Positions 35,872 to 44,562 of a stretch of 64,000 nt of DNA are shown here, one piece after another. Each line of letters opens with the position of its first letter. Positions within the stretch are counted from its first letter, which is position 1. Source of the DNA: an uncultured Bacteroidales bacterium (GTDB taxonomy: Bacteria; Bacteroidota; Bacteroidia; Bacteroidales; UBA932). The notes beneath the pieces were generated by a model, which was not told the origin of the DNA, searched no databases, and saw nothing but the letters and a program-made list of their open reading frames with translations. The translations under genes and the position numbers were made by a program. The stretch spans positions 124,001-188,000 of the forward strand of contig CALVDE010000002.1 in NCBI GenBank assembly GCA_944326265.1. Reading direction: 5' to 3'.

Positions 35872-36284
35872 ACGGACATATAGACATAGAACGGCTCAGC
35901 AGATACTTCCTCAGCATACTTCCGCCAGAAGAGGAAACGGCGGTCCAGGAGCATCTGCGCACATGTCCCCGGTGCGCGGCACGGCTGGAGGCGATGAGGA
36001 AGCTGCGCAAAGGATTCGAGGAAGACAGGGAGGCTTCCGGCGGAAAGACCGTATTCTTCAGGGTCATCCGCTCCGGATGGACGAAAGCCGCAGCGGCGGC
36101 CGTAGTGGCGGCAGCAGTAAGCATCATAACCCTGGAGACAGTACGGGACAGGAGCAGTGTACTCGAACAGCATGAGATTATGGACGGAGAGCAGATCGAG
36201 AATCAGGTGTTCGCCATAGACACCTTTGACAAGGAGGACTCCACTTATTACCGCAATAAATACGGAGAGGATTTTAAATTCTGA
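35868..36284 (+). CDS. Zinc-finger anti-sigma factor, membrane anchored
   Basis: 138-residue protein with the anti-sigma zinc-finger (ZAS) motif His-x3-Cys-x2-Cys in EHLRTCPRCAARLEA (residues ~26-40), preceded by HIDIERLSRYFLSILPPEEE. A single transmembrane helix (~residues 69-87, AAAAAVVAAAVSIITLETV) leads to a ~50-residue extracytoplasmic tail. This is the RsiW/RseA-like architecture of membrane anti-sigma factors that hold a partner sigma factor until a signal arrives. It overlaps the sigma-like gene by 4 nt, so the two are almost certainly partners. A strong intrinsic terminator follows at 36294. Confidence 0.82.
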   Translation: MNGHIDIERLSRYFLSILPPEEETAVQEHLRTCPRCAARLEAMRKLRKGFEEDREASGGKTVFFRVIRSGWTKAAAAAVVAAAVSIITLETVRDRSSVLEQHEIMDGEQIENQVFAIDTFDKEDSTYYRNKYGEDFKF

Positions 36285-36293
36285 AACTTTTTG

Positions 36294-36323
36294 AAAAACG
36301 GGTATTTTCTCACCCGTTTTTTT
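36294..36323 (+). terminator. Intrinsic terminator after the anti-sigma gene
   Basis: AAAAACGGGT (36294-36303) and ACCCGTTTTT (36312-36321) form a perfect stem around the 8-nt loop ATTTTCTC, followed by more T. It ends the galE/sigma/anti-sigma transcript. Confidence 0.85.
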
Positions 36324-36352
36324 ATTTTACCGCAGGAGGTACCGCTTCCGGC

Positions 36353-36360
36353 TATATTTG
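36353..36360 (+). promoter_or_regulatory. -7 box for dprA, almost abutting the start codon
   Basis: TATATTTG is a full TAnnTTTG match only 6 nt before the dprA ATG at 36367, predicting a leaderless or near-leaderless mRNA. Confidence 0.6.
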
Positions 36361-36366
36361 CCGGAT

Positions 36367-37488
36367 ATGGAATACGACGAGACTGTTTACGCCTGTGCTG
36401 TCAACAGGATATTCAACTACAACTGCCGCGAGGCCCGCATCCTCACGGACATGTTCCCCTCGCCCGGCGGGATATTCTCGCTCTCCCGCGCCGAGCTGTC
36501 CCGCCTCATTCACAGGCAGGACCTGATAGACGCGCTCTCCGACCGGGAGCAGCTCAGAAAGGCATACGAGGAAGTGGAATGGGCACGCGCCCACGGGATA
36601 CATATAATATATATAGGTGACAGCTGCTATCCTCCCAGACTGAAAGAATGCCCGGACGCACCGGTGGTCCTGTTCTTCAAGGGCAGCGGCACCGGATGCC
36701 TCAGCCCGGCCAGGGCAGTCGCCGTAGTCGGCACACGGAAAGCCACTTCCTACGGGCTGCGCACATGCAGGGAGATCATCCGGGAGCTGTCCAGGCTCTC
36801 GCCGAGACCGGTGATAATCAGCGGGCTTGCCTACGGCATCGACATCTGCGCCCACCTGACCGCACTGGAATGCGGGATGGAGACAGTCGCGGTGCTGCCC
36901 ACAGGAATGGACTCCATATATCCCCGTGCCCACAGGGAATACGCAATAAGAATTACAGGCGGAGGAGGACTCGTAACCGATTTTCCAAAAGGATCGGCAC
37001 CGCAGGCCGTGACATTCCTGCGCCGCAACCGCATCATCGCGGGCCTGGCCGATGCCGTCCTGCTCATAGAGTCAGCATCAAAGGGCGGAGGACTCATCAC
37101 CGCGTCACTCGCACAGTCCTACAGCAGGGAAGTCATGGCCGTCCCCGGAAGACTGACCGACATGTATTCCGCCGGATGCAACGCACTCATCGCCCGGAAC
37201 GCCGCCGCCATCATCCAGTCAGCCGATGCGCCCGCAAAAATTATGGGATGGGATTATCCTGACAGACAGAGTCATAAGGCAAGACTGCAAAAAATCTTTG
37301 AAGATTGCGGCTACATCAAACGGAATATTTTACTAGCTTTAGCCGCTGAATCGGTGGTCGGACGCGACACTCTGATAGAAAAAGCAGGAGGCGATCCGTC
37401 AGAAGTGCTGCCGGCCGTCACGGAACTGGAACTGGACGGCGTCATCGAATCGGACCTGTACGGAAACTATAGTTTGAAGAATCTATGA
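36367..37488 (+). CDS. dprA: DNA-processing protein DprA
   Basis: Single-strand DNA-binding recombination mediator that loads RecA on incoming DNA during natural transformation. From ATG 36367 the protein has 373 residues. The N-terminal SAM-like part is followed by the Rossmann-like core with VAVVGTRKATSYGL, SGLAYGIDICAHL, AVLPTGMDSIYPRAH, RNRIIAGLADAVLLIESASKGGGLITASLA and VPGRLTDMYSAGCNALI. The C-terminal ~65 residues (LIEKAGGDPSEVLPAVTELELDGVI) form the winged-helix DML1-like domain. It heads a dprA-tatD-asparaginase operon; the stop overlaps tatD by 4 nt. Confidence 0.95.
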   Translation: MEYDETVYACAVNRIFNYNCREARILTDMFPSPGGIFSLSRAELSRLIHRQDLIDALSDREQLRKAYEEVEWARAHGIHIIYIGDSCYPPRLKECPDAPVVLFFKGSGTGCLSPARAVAVVGTRKATSYGLRTCREIIRELSRLSPRPVIISGLAYGIDICAHLTALECGMETVAVLPTGMDSIYPRAHREYAIRITGGGGLVTDFPKGSAPQAVTFLRRNRIIAGLADAVLLIESASKGGGLITASLAQSYSREVMAVPGRLTDMYSAGCNALIARNAAAIIQSADAPAKIMGWDYPDRQSHKARLQKIFEDCGYIKRNILLALAAESVVGRDTLIEKAGGDPSEVLPAVTELELDGVIESDLYGNYSLKNL

Positions 37489-38258
37489 TCGACACGCATA
37501 CCCATCTTTACGATGAGGCTTTTGCCGACGACTTCACCGAAGCCGTAGAAAGGGCCGCGCGCTCCGGCGTGGAGCACCTGATCTTCCCCGGCATCGACTC
37601 ATCGGTCCATGACCGCATGATGGAGTGTGCATCCATGACCGGAGGAAAGGCCGGCACGGCCACCGGCCTGCATCCGACTTCAGTCAGGGAGGACTGGAAA
37701 AAAGAACTCGGCTTCGTGGAGAACAGACTGTCGGAGGGAGGATGGGCGGCCATAGGCGAGATAGGTCTGGACCGCCACTGGTCGGACACTTTCTTCCGCG
37801 AGCAGACTGAAGCGTTCCGCATCCAGATGCTCTGGGCGGCAGAGGCCGGACTGCCGGTAATCATTCACGTAAGGGAAGCCCACGACACACTTTTCGAAAT
37901 ACTGGACAGCCTGCAGGAAAAAGGCGTTCCGATGCGCGGTGTCATGCACGCATTCTCCGGCAGCCTGGAGACGTACCGCCGGATAAAGTCCTACGGAGGA
38001 TTCAAGGTCGGAATAGGCGGTGTCGTCACCTACAGGAACGCCGGAATCGCCGTGACCGTCAAGGACATCCCGCTCGAAGACATCGTACTTGAAACCGACT
38101 CGCCCTGGCTGACACCGGTGCCTTTCCGTGGAAAGAGAAACGAGTCCGCCTACCTGCGCATCATCGCCGAAAGGCTTGCCGATATAAAGGGCCTGACCAT
38201 GGAAGAAGTGGACAGGGTCACTACAGACAACGCAAAATCACTATTCAACATCAAATAA
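37485..38258 (+). CDS. tatD: TatD family metal-dependent DNase
   Basis: 257-residue TIM-barrel hydrolase of the TatD group. Metal-binding motifs are present: MIDTHTHLYDEAF at the start, IGEIGLDRHW, IIHVREAHDTLFE, GVMHAFSGSLETY and LETDSPWLTP. Family members are 3'-5' exonucleases or D-aminoacyl-tRNA deacylases. It overlaps dprA by 4 nt and asparaginase follows after 6 nt, so it belongs to the same transcript. Confidence 0.95.
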   Translation: MIDTHTHLYDEAFADDFTEAVERAARSGVEHLIFPGIDSSVHDRMMECASMTGGKAGTATGLHPTSVREDWKKELGFVENRLSEGGWAAIGEIGLDRHWSDTFFREQTEAFRIQMLWAAEAGLPVIIHVREAHDTLFEILDSLQEKGVPMRGVMHAFSGSLETYRRIKSYGGFKVGIGGVVTYRNAGIAVTVKDIPLEDIVLETDSPWLTPVPFRGKRNESAYLRIIAERLADIKGLTMEEVDRVTTDNAKSLFNIK

Positions 38259-38264
38259 CCGCTC

Positions 38265-39305
38265 ATGCAAGACAAGACTTCCATACTGCTGGTGTACACC
38301 GGAGGAACTATCGGAATGAAGCAGGACCCGGTATCATTCGACCTCCGTCCCTTCGACTTTTCACAGATACTTGAGGAGATGCCTGAACTGAAGAAATTCG
38401 GATACAGGATTGACACCTACTCCTTCGATCCGGTGATAGACTCGTCCGACGTGGACATAGACTTCTGGATCAGGCTCACCAGGCTCATAGAGACCAACTA
38501 CGGCAACTACGACGGATTCGTGATCCTCCACGGCACCGACACCATGTCCTTCTCCGCATCCGCCCTGAGCTTCATGCTGGGCGACATCGAGAAGCCCGTC
38601 ATCTTCACAGGCAGCCAGCTTCCCATAGGAATGCTCCGCACGGACGGCAAGGAGAACCTGATCTCCTCCATCGAGATCGCCGCGTCGAAAGACCGCGACG
38701 GCCATCCCATGGTGCCGGAAGTCTGCATATACTTTGAAAGCCAGCTCTACAGGGGCAACCGCACCACCAAATACACTGCGGAGAATTTCAGGGCATTCCG
38801 CTCCGCCAACTATCCCGTCCTGGCCGAAGCCGGTATCCACATCAAGTTCAACACAGCCTTCATCCGCTATCCCGAGACCTGGGGCAAGCCCCTCAGGCCT
38901 GTCTACGACCTGGATCCGTCGGTACTTATCATAAAAGTCACACCCGGGATGAAACGGGAACTGCTGGACTCCCTGGTCAGCATCGGCGGAATAAGGGCCA
39001 TAATCCTCGAGACCTACGGCTCCGGCAACGCCCCCTCCGGCAAATGGTTCACCGACTGCATCAAGAAAGCCATAGACCGCGGCCTCATCGTGCTCAACGT
39101 CACGCAATGCCAGGCCGGAAGAGTGGACATGGATGCCTATTCCACAGGTAAATCTCTCAAAAACATAGGAGTTACCGGAGGAAGCGACTGCACTACGGAG
39201 GCCGCTGTCGCCAAACTGTTTTTTTTGCTAGGCCAATATACTGACAATAAGGATATTATCAATTTATTGAAAAAAAATATACGCGGAGAACTCACAGAAA
39301 TGTAG
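38265..39305 (+). CDS. ansA: Type I (cytoplasmic) L-asparaginase
   Basis: 346-residue asparaginase/glutaminase-fold enzyme hydrolysing L-asparagine to aspartate and ammonia. The N-terminal catalytic threonine loop is VYTGGTIGMKQD and the second catalytic motif is VILHGTDTMSFSASALSFML. GSQLPIGMLRTDGKENLI and the C-terminal ETYGSGNAP segment also fit. There is no signal peptide, which suits the cytoplasmic type. It is the last gene of dprA-tatD-ansA; the tRNA-Ser gene begins 42 nt after the stop. Confidence 0.92.
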   Translation: MQDKTSILLVYTGGTIGMKQDPVSFDLRPFDFSQILEEMPELKKFGYRIDTYSFDPVIDSSDVDIDFWIRLTRLIETNYGNYDGFVILHGTDTMSFSASALSFMLGDIEKPVIFTGSQLPIGMLRTDGKENLISSIEIAASKDRDGHPMVPEVCIYFESQLYRGNRTTKYTAENFRAFRSANYPVLAEAGIHIKFNTAFIRYPETWGKPLRPVYDLDPSVLIIKVTPGMKRELLDSLVSIGGIRAIILETYGSGNAPSGKWFTDCIKKAIDRGLIVLNVTQCQAGRVDMDAYSTGKSLKNIGVTGGSDCTTEAAVAKLFFLLGQYTDNKDIINLLKKNIRGELTEM

Positions 39306-39325
39306 ATTTTATGAAAAATAATTTC

Positions 39326-39333
39326 TAATTTTG
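39326..39333 (+). promoter_or_regulatory. -7 box for tRNA-Ser
   Basis: TAATTTTG is a full TAnnTTTG match whose last base is 14 nt before the tRNA 5' end at 39348, an appropriate distance for a stable RNA promoter. Confidence 0.6.
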
Positions 39334-39347
39334 GCGGTAATTTTCAA

Positions 39348-39435
39348 GGAGAGGTGGCCGAGTGGTCGAAGGCGCGCGCCTGGAAAGTGCGTAAGCTCCA
39401 AAAGGGCTTCGCGGGTTCGAATCCCGCCCTCTCCG
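39348..39435 (+). tRNA. tRNA-Ser (anticodon GGA)
   Basis: Cloverleaf of 88 nt. The acceptor stem is GGAGAGG (39348-39354) with CCTCTCC (39428-39434) and discriminator G. The anticodon stem CGCGC/GTGCG encloses the loop CTGGAAA with anticodon GGA, reading UCC/UCU. A long variable arm (TAAGCTCCAAAAGGGCTTC region), as expected for serine tRNA, precedes the T arm GCGGG-TTCGAAT-CCCGC. The 3' CCA is not encoded. Confidence 0.97.
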
Positions 39436-39481
39436 CAAACTCATTTTAAAATTTGTTTAACAACTAATCAAAATTGATTGT

Positions 39482-40279
39482 ATGAAAAAAATCTTCATGT
39501 TTTTGGCAGTTATCGGTCTTATGACTTTTTCTGCACAATACGCATCTGCTCAGGATGGAGACACTCTCGCTGCTTCAGCAGACTCCTCCGAACTGGTAGC
39601 ACTTGAGACAGTGGCCGAGGCCACCGTCGAGGAGGCTCCCGCTGAGGCTCCCATGCACCAGGAAATCAAGAGGCTCTTCATTGAGGGAGGTGCCGGCTTC
39701 ATGGCCACCATCATCGCCTGCCTTGTATTCGGCCTCGCAGTGGCAATCGAAAGAATCATCTACCTCAACCTTGCCAGCACCAATACTGAAAAGCTTCTGA
39801 AGAAAGTCGAGGAAGCTCTCAACAACGGCGGCGTAGAGGCTGCAAAGGACGTATGCCGCAACACACGCGGTCCCGTAGCATCCATCTTCTATCAGGGTCT
39901 TCTCCGCTATGACAAAGGTGTCGAGGAGGTTGAGAAATCCATCACATCCTACGGTTCAGTTCAGATGGGCCAGCTCGAGGGCGGTCTCTCCTGGATTACT
40001 CTCTTCATCGCCGTTGCACCTATGCTCGGATTCATGGGAACTGTGATCGGTATGATTCAGGCATTCGATGAGATTCAGAGAGCAGGTGATATCAGCCCGA
40101 CCCTCGTTGCAGGAGGTATGAAAGTCGCTCTGATCACCACCGTCGGCGGTCTTATCGTCGCCATCATTCTTCAGATACTTTACAACTACCTTATCTCGAA
40201 AGTTGACGGTATCGTCCTCTCCATGGAAGACGCATCCATCTCACTCGTGGATATGATCGTAAAATATCAGAACAAGTAA
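39482..40279 (+). CDS. exbB: MotA/TolQ/ExbB family proton channel protein
   Basis: 265-residue inner-membrane channel subunit of an ExbB-ExbD motor that energises TonB- or Tol-type systems. It starts with a cleavable-looking signal sequence (MKKIFMFLAVIGLMTFSAQYASAQ), then an acidic, Ala/Glu-rich stretch (~25-55), the first channel helix (FMATIIACLVFGLAVAIERI), a cytoplasmic domain, and the two conserved C-terminal helices (WITLFIAVAPMLGFMGTVIGMIQAF and TLVAGGMKVALITTVGGLIVAIILQILYNYL). First gene of an exbB / 4-TM / exbD / exbD operon. It follows tRNA-Ser by 46 nt, and only a degenerate -7-like box (AAAATTTG) is seen in the gap. Confidence 0.93.
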   Translation: MKKIFMFLAVIGLMTFSAQYASAQDGDTLAASADSSELVALETVAEATVEEAPAEAPMHQEIKRLFIEGGAGFMATIIACLVFGLAVAIERIIYLNLASTNTEKLLKKVEEALNNGGVEAAKDVCRNTRGPVASIFYQGLLRYDKGVEEVEKSITSYGSVQMGQLEGGLSWITLFIAVAPMLGFMGTVIGMIQAFDEIQRAGDISPTLVAGGMKVALITTVGGLIVAIILQILYNYLISKVDGIVLSMEDASISLVDMIVKYQNK

Positions 40280-40291
40280 TTAAAATAAACT

Positions 40292-40759
40292 ATGACTAGT
40301 AAATTCACTAAAATATTAGAAATCTGTCTACTGGTCATCTCTCTGGTAGGTCTGATAGCGTTCTTCATCTACAACGGCAACACAGGTATGTACACCGTTG
40401 CCAACGAGGCTGAGGCGCTGGCTACCACCGGTCTGCTTGACATAGTGCTCTTCTGGGCCTACGCGCTGGTCATCGCAGCGCTTATACTTGTCGTGGTGCT
40501 CTCCCTGATCAACATGGCAGGCAACCGGAAGTCACTCAGAAAGACAGGTATCGTGCTGCTGATAGCCGTTGTGCTTATCGGCGCGTCATTCCTGCTGGCA
40601 AGTGGAGATCCCATCGCTGTCAATATGGCGGTTCAGCCTTCACATGCTACACTGAAAATGACCGACACACTGCTCAACCTGAGCTACGCGCTGGTTGTCA
40701 TCGCATTACTCGCCTTGGTATGGGGCAGCGTAAGAAATCTTATTAAAAAAGGTAATTAA
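40292..40759 (+). CDS. Four-helix membrane protein of the ExbB-ExbD operon
   Basis: 155-residue integral membrane protein with four predicted helices: ILEICLLVISLVGLIAFFIY (~8-27), a segment at ~50-72 (DIVLFWAYALVIAALILVVVLSLI), ~85-103 (GIVLLIAVVLIGASFLLASG) and ~128-147 (LLNLSYALVVIALLALVWGSV). I know of no function. It lies 12 nt after exbB and 5 nt before the first exbD, a placement also seen in other Bacteroidetes, so it is probably an accessory part of the motor complex (inference from neighbourhood). Confidence 0.75.
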   Translation: MTSKFTKILEICLLVISLVGLIAFFIYNGNTGMYTVANEAEALATTGLLDIVLFWAYALVIAALILVVVLSLINMAGNRKSLRKTGIVLLIAVVLIGASFLLASGDPIAVNMAVQPSHATLKMTDTLLNLSYALVVIALLALVWGSVRNLIKKGN

Positions 40760-40764
40760 TCATT

Positions 40765-41346
40765 ATGGCATCTAAGAAAACACCTGAAATTAACGGAGGT
40801 TCGATGGCAGACATCTCGTTCCTCATGTTGATTTTCTTCCTCATGGTGAGTACGATGGACCCTGAGACCGGTCTTTCCCGCCGCCTTCCGCCTATGCCTC
40901 CTGAGAACGCACAGGTCGAAGACCTCAAGGTCAATCGCCGCAACATGCTGGATGTGAAGATCAACTCCAGGAATGGCGTTATGGCAGGCGGTTCTGTTAT
41001 TATCTCGGATGCTCAGCTTGAAGAAATCGTTATCGAATTCCTTACCAACCCTTCGGACCGTTCAGACCTGCCTTCAAAGACGATCAAGAATATTGAAGGA
41101 TTCGGAGAATATCCGGTTTCAGACGGCGTGATTTCCCTGCAGAATGACCGTCAGAGCAGCTACAGCAAGTATGTAGAGATTCAGAACGTTCTGGTAAGAG
41201 CTATCAACAAGGTCAGAAATGACTTCGCCATAGCTCACTTCGGAGACGTATTTGAAGAGCTCAACGCGGAGGAGCAGGCAATAGTCACAGAAGCAATCCC
41301 CAACAGGATATCTGAGGCAGAACCGTTAGATGTAACTAAAAAATAG
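40765..41346 (+). CDS. exbD: ExbD/TolR family biopolymer transport protein (first copy)
   Basis: 193-residue bitopic protein. A short cytoplasmic N-terminus (MASKKTPEINGGSMADISF) leads to one transmembrane helix (LMLIFFLMVSTM, ~18-32) that has Asp at the start (ADISFLML), the proton-relay position of ExbD. The periplasmic domain has the ExbD-like repeat pattern and a C-terminal extension ending EAEPLDVTKK, longer than in Escherichia coli ExbD (141 residues). It is one of two non-identical exbD genes in this operon. Confidence 0.92.
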   Translation: MASKKTPEINGGSMADISFLMLIFFLMVSTMDPETGLSRRLPPMPPENAQVEDLKVNRRNMLDVKINSRNGVMAGGSVIISDAQLEEIVIEFLTNPSDRSDLPSKTIKNIEGFGEYPVSDGVISLQNDRQSSYSKYVEIQNVLVRAINKVRNDFAIAHFGDVFEELNAEEQAIVTEAIPNRISEAEPLDVTKK

Positions 41347-41350
41347 GAGG
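41345..41350 (+). promoter_or_regulatory. Shine-Dalgarno AGGAGG before the second exbD
   Basis: AGGAGG overlaps the first exbD stop codon and lies 8 nt before the ATG at 41359. Confidence 0.6.
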
Positions 41351-41358
41351 ATTATACA

Positions 41359-41832
41359 ATGGCAAAATTCCTAAAGAAAGGCGACAAGGGCACTCCCGGT
41401 ATCAATACCGCGTCACTTCCGGATATTGTGTTCATGATCCTCATGTTCTTCATGGTCTCCACAAGTATGCGTCAGACCGACCGTATGGTCAACGTGAAGC
41501 TGCCTGAGGCCAGCGAGATCATCAGACTCGAGAGAAAGGACCTGGCATGTTACATCTTTATCGGAACTCCTTCCATGCAATACCAGAAAGAATTCGGTAC
41601 GGACTCGCGTATCCAGCTTAATGACTCATTCAGGAACACTTCCGACATCAGGGACTTCATCGCTGCCGAGCGTGAGGCTCTCGACGAGGTTGACCGCGAA
41701 TTCATGACTGTCTCTCTCAAGATTGACGAGAACACCAGGATGGGTATCGTTACTGATGTCAAGCAGGAACTGCGCCGCTGCTCCGCCCTGAAGATAATGT
41801 ACGCAGCAAGGAAAACAGTCACAAACGACTGA
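41359..41832 (+). CDS. exbD: ExbD/TolR family biopolymer transport protein (second copy)
   Basis: 157-residue bitopic protein of the ExbD/TolR family. Residues ~1-20 (MAKFLKKGDKGTPGINTASLPDIVF) precede a transmembrane helix (MILMFFMVSTSM) that carries the conserved Asp in LPDIVF. The periplasmic part ends with KQELRRCSALKIMYAARK, matching ExbD's KxxDxG/vxxAL region. It differs clearly from the first copy in length and sequence. It is the last gene of the operon and is followed by a strong terminator at 41854. Confidence 0.92.
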   Translation: MAKFLKKGDKGTPGINTASLPDIVFMILMFFMVSTSMRQTDRMVNVKLPEASEIIRLERKDLACYIFIGTPSMQYQKEFGTDSRIQLNDSFRNTSDIRDFIAAEREALDEVDREFMTVSLKIDENTRMGIVTDVKQELRRCSALKIMYAARKTVTND

Positions 41833-41853
41833 TTCCGCTCTGCGGATAATGTG

Positions 41854-41890
41854 AAATGGGTGCCTCATGCTTAGTGGGACACCCATTTTT
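41854..41890 (+). terminator. Intrinsic terminator of the ExbB-ExbD operon
   Basis: AAATGGGTG (41854-41862) pairs with CACCCATTT (41880-41888) around a 17-nt loop, followed by TT and then AACTAAG. It lies 21 nt after the second exbD stop. Confidence 0.75.
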
Positions 41891-41935
41891 AACTAAGTTA
41901 AAGTACTGTAAAACAACAATCCTCACACACAACAG

Positions 41936-43144
41936 ATGAAAAAAACGGCACTTATCGTCATACTGGCACTGATACCCGTCCTGGCAATAGCGGGCACAGG
42001 CAGGGCGAAATACGTATTCTTTTTCATCGGAGACGGAATGGGCTTCAACCACGTCTCCCTGGCCGAATACTACAGCGGCCACACAGAAGGACTGCACGGC
42101 AGCCTTCCGCTGTCCTTCTCCGCCTTCCCGGTCCTGGGCTGGGCGGTGACCCACTCCGCATCCAACCTCATTACCGACTCCGCCGCAGCAGGGACAGCCC
42201 TGTCCACCGGAACGAAGACCAATAACGGGATGCTGGCGACAGCCCCGGACTCCACTACTTCACTGAAAAGCATTTCCTACAAAATACATGAGGCCGGCTA
42301 CAGGGTAGGCATCTCCTCCACGGTCGGACTCAACCACGCCACCCCCGCTGCATTCTACGGAAGCAGCATCAGCCGCAACGACTACTACGGCATAGCCGCG
42401 CAGATTCCGGCTTGCGGATTCGAGTTCCTCGCAGGAGGAGGACTCATAGACAGCAGAGGAAGCGACGGGAACTGCACGTCAGCCTACGACATTATCGAAA
42501 ACAGCGGCTACACGATAGCCGAAGGTCTGGACGATTTTGCCGGGAAAAAGAACAGCACTGACAGAATCATGCTTCTGCAGGAAAACGGAAGAGAAAGGAC
42601 AGAGCTGCCTTTCGCGATTGACCGCAGCGCAACCGACATGACCCAGGCCGACCTGGTCCGGGCATCCATAGACTTCCTCTACTCCGAGGACGGACCTGGA
42701 TTCCTGATTATGTCTGAAGGCGGCAAGATAGACTGGGCCAGCCACTCCAACGATACCAAGGCTGCGATACTCGAGACAATCAGCCTTTCAGACGCAGTGG
42801 CCGTAGCCGTTGCGTTCTACGAGCAGCATCCGGACGAGACACTCATCGTCGTGACCGCCGACCACGAGACAGGAGGACTCACCCTCGGCCTGGAGGACGG
42901 CTACAATCTTTATTTCGACAAGATTGACAGCATAGACTGCTCCAGGGACAAGGCATCGGAAGACGGAAAAGACATGATGAAGGAGCTCTCACGCGAGGCC
43001 CGCATCGGCTGGACTACCTCCGACCATTCGGCAGCCAACGTACCGGTATTCGCCATCGGAGCCGGCAGCAGCCTGTTCTCCGGACGGATGGACAACACGG
43101 AGATACCCGAGAGAATATGCAAGGCAATGAATATAATATTTTAA
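41936..43144 (+). CDS. Alkaline phosphatase, exported
   Basis: 402-residue PhoA-family phosphomonoesterase. A signal peptide ([22 protein letters not shown]) indicates the periplasm. Metal and active-site motifs are present: the metal Asp in [13 protein letters not shown], the nucleophile Ser in [28 protein letters not shown] with a metal-binding His, [14 protein letters not shown], and the last metal His in [18 protein letters not shown]. It would release phosphate from organic esters. It follows the ExbD terminator; asnS begins 12 nt after its stop. No Pho box or clear -7 box is visible in the 103-nt gap before it. Confidence 0.93.
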   Translation: MKKTALIVILALIPVLAIAGTGRAKYVFFFIGDGMGFNHVSLAEYYSGHTEGLHGSLPLSFSAFPVLGWAVTHSASNLITDSAAAGTALSTGTKTNNGMLATAPDSTTSLKSISYKIHEAGYRVGISSTVGLNHATPAAFYGSSISRNDYYGIAAQIPACGFEFLAGGGLIDSRGSDGNCTSAYDIIENSGYTIAEGLDDFAGKKNSTDRIMLLQENGRERTELPFAIDRSATDMTQADLVRASIDFLYSEDGPGFLIMSEGGKIDWASHSNDTKAAILETISLSDAVAVAVAFYEQHPDETLIVVTADHETGGLTLGLEDGYNLYFDKIDSIDCSRDKASEDGKDMMKELSREARIGWTTSDHSAANVPVFAIGAGSSLFSGRMDNTEIPERICKAMNIIF

Positions 43145-43155
43145 AACTTCACAAT

Positions 43156-44550
43156 ATGACACTGAAAAGACAGAGAGTATCAGAACTGCTCAAAGAGACC
43201 CCGGGCAAGGACGTGCTCGCCAAGGGATGGGTAAGGACCAAAAGAGGCAACAAGAACATTGCGTTCATCGCACTCAACGACGGTTCTACCATCAACAACA
43301 TACAGATAGTCTGCGATTTCTCCAACTTTACCCCCGACGGGACATTCAAGGACATCTCCACAGGCTCAAGCATTGCCGTCACCGGCAGGCTGGTGGAATC
43401 GCTCGGCAGCGGACAGAAAGTAGAGATCCAGGCACATAAAATCGAGCTCTACGGCACCGCCGACCCCGAGAAGTATCCCCTGCAGAAAAAGGGACACAGC
43501 ATGGAGTTCCTGCGTGAGATAGCCCATCTGCGTCCCCGGACCAATACTTTCGGAGCCGTGCTCAGAATCCGCCACGCCATGGCTTTTGCCATTCACAAAT
43601 ATTTCAATGACAGGGGTTTCTACTACCTCCACACACCGCTTATCACAGCTTCTGATGCCGAAGGTGCCGGAGCCATGTTCCAGGTGACCACCCTTGACGT
43701 GAGCAATCCTCCCCGCACCCAGGAGGGAAAGGTGGACTGGTCGCAGGACTTTTTCGGAAGACATACCAACCTGACTGTAAGCGGGCAGCTGGAAGGTGAG
43801 CTCGGAGCCATGGCCCTGGGCAACATCTATACTTTCGGCCCCACCTTCAGGGCCGAGAACTCCAACACCCCCAGACACCTGGCGGAGTTCTGGATGATAG
43901 AGCCCGAAATGGCCTTCTACGAGATAGAGGACAATATGGATCTGGCCGAGGACTTCATCAAATACCTCGTGCGCTATGCCCTGGACAACTGCATGGACGA
44001 CCTGATCTTCCTCAACAACATGATAGACAAAGAGCTCATCGAGAGACTCAAGGGAGTGGTCAACACCAGCTTCGTCCGCACTACCTACACTGAGGCAGTC
44101 AACATCCTCACCCGGTCCGGCGTACAGTTCGAGTACCCTGTATCGTGGGGCGTGGACCTTCAGAGCGAGCATGAGCGGTACCTGGTCGAGAAACATTTCG
44201 GCAAGCCGGTCATCCTGACAGACTATCCCAAGGACATCAAGGCTTTCTACATGAAGCAGAACGATGACGGCAGGACCGTCCGCGGAATGGACGTGCTCTT
44301 CCCCAAGATCGGCGAGATCATCGGCGGCTCGCAGAGGGAGGAGTCATACGACAAGCTGATGGCCCGCATAGAGGAGCTGCACATGGACACCACCAACCTG
44401 TGGTGGTACCTTGACACCCGCCGTTTCGGCACGGCCCCCCACAGCGGCTTCGGCCTCGGTTTCGAGCGGCTGCTGCTCTTCGTCACCGGCATGGCCAATA
44501 TCCGCGACGTGATACCCTTCCCCAGGACTCCCAAGTCAGCTGAATTCTAA
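43156..44550 (+). CDS. asnS: Asparaginyl-tRNA synthetase
   Basis: Class II aminoacyl-tRNA synthetase charging tRNA-Asn. From ATG 43156 the protein has 464 residues, normal for AsnS. The N-terminal OB anticodon-binding domain contains [21 protein letters not shown]; motif 2 is [27 protein letters not shown]; motif 3 is [32 protein letters not shown] longer reading from an ATG-less upstream codon at 43117, within the alkaline phosphatase gene, is rejected. udk follows after 12 nt. Confidence 0.97.
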   Translation: MTLKRQRVSELLKETPGKDVLAKGWVRTKRGNKNIAFIALNDGSTINNIQIVCDFSNFTPDGTFKDISTGSSIAVTGRLVESLGSGQKVEIQAHKIELYGTADPEKYPLQKKGHSMEFLREIAHLRPRTNTFGAVLRIRHAMAFAIHKYFNDRGFYYLHTPLITASDAEGAGAMFQVTTLDVSNPPRTQEGKVDWSQDFFGRHTNLTVSGQLEGELGAMALGNIYTFGPTFRAENSNTPRHLAEFWMIEPEMAFYEIEDNMDLAEDFIKYLVRYALDNCMDDLIFLNNMIDKELIERLKGVVNTSFVRTTYTEAVNILTRSGVQFEYPVSWGVDLQSEHERYLVEKHFGKPVILTDYPKDIKAFYMKQNDDGRTVRGMDVLFPKIGEIIGGSQREESYDKLMARIEELHMDTTNLWWYLDTRRFGTAPHSGFGLGFERLLLFVTGMANIRDVIPFPRTPKSAEF

Positions 44551-44562
44551 TCCGCGCCCGCC

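Noticed and set aside
39466-39479. AATCA-AAAT-TGATT palindrome before exbB as an operator
   Set aside because: Short, AT-only-like and alone; too likely by chance in this A/T-rich leader.
43117-43155. Longer asnS reading beginning inside the alkaline phosphatase gene
   Set aside because: ATG 43156 gives the normal AsnS N-terminus; the extra 13 residues have no family support.
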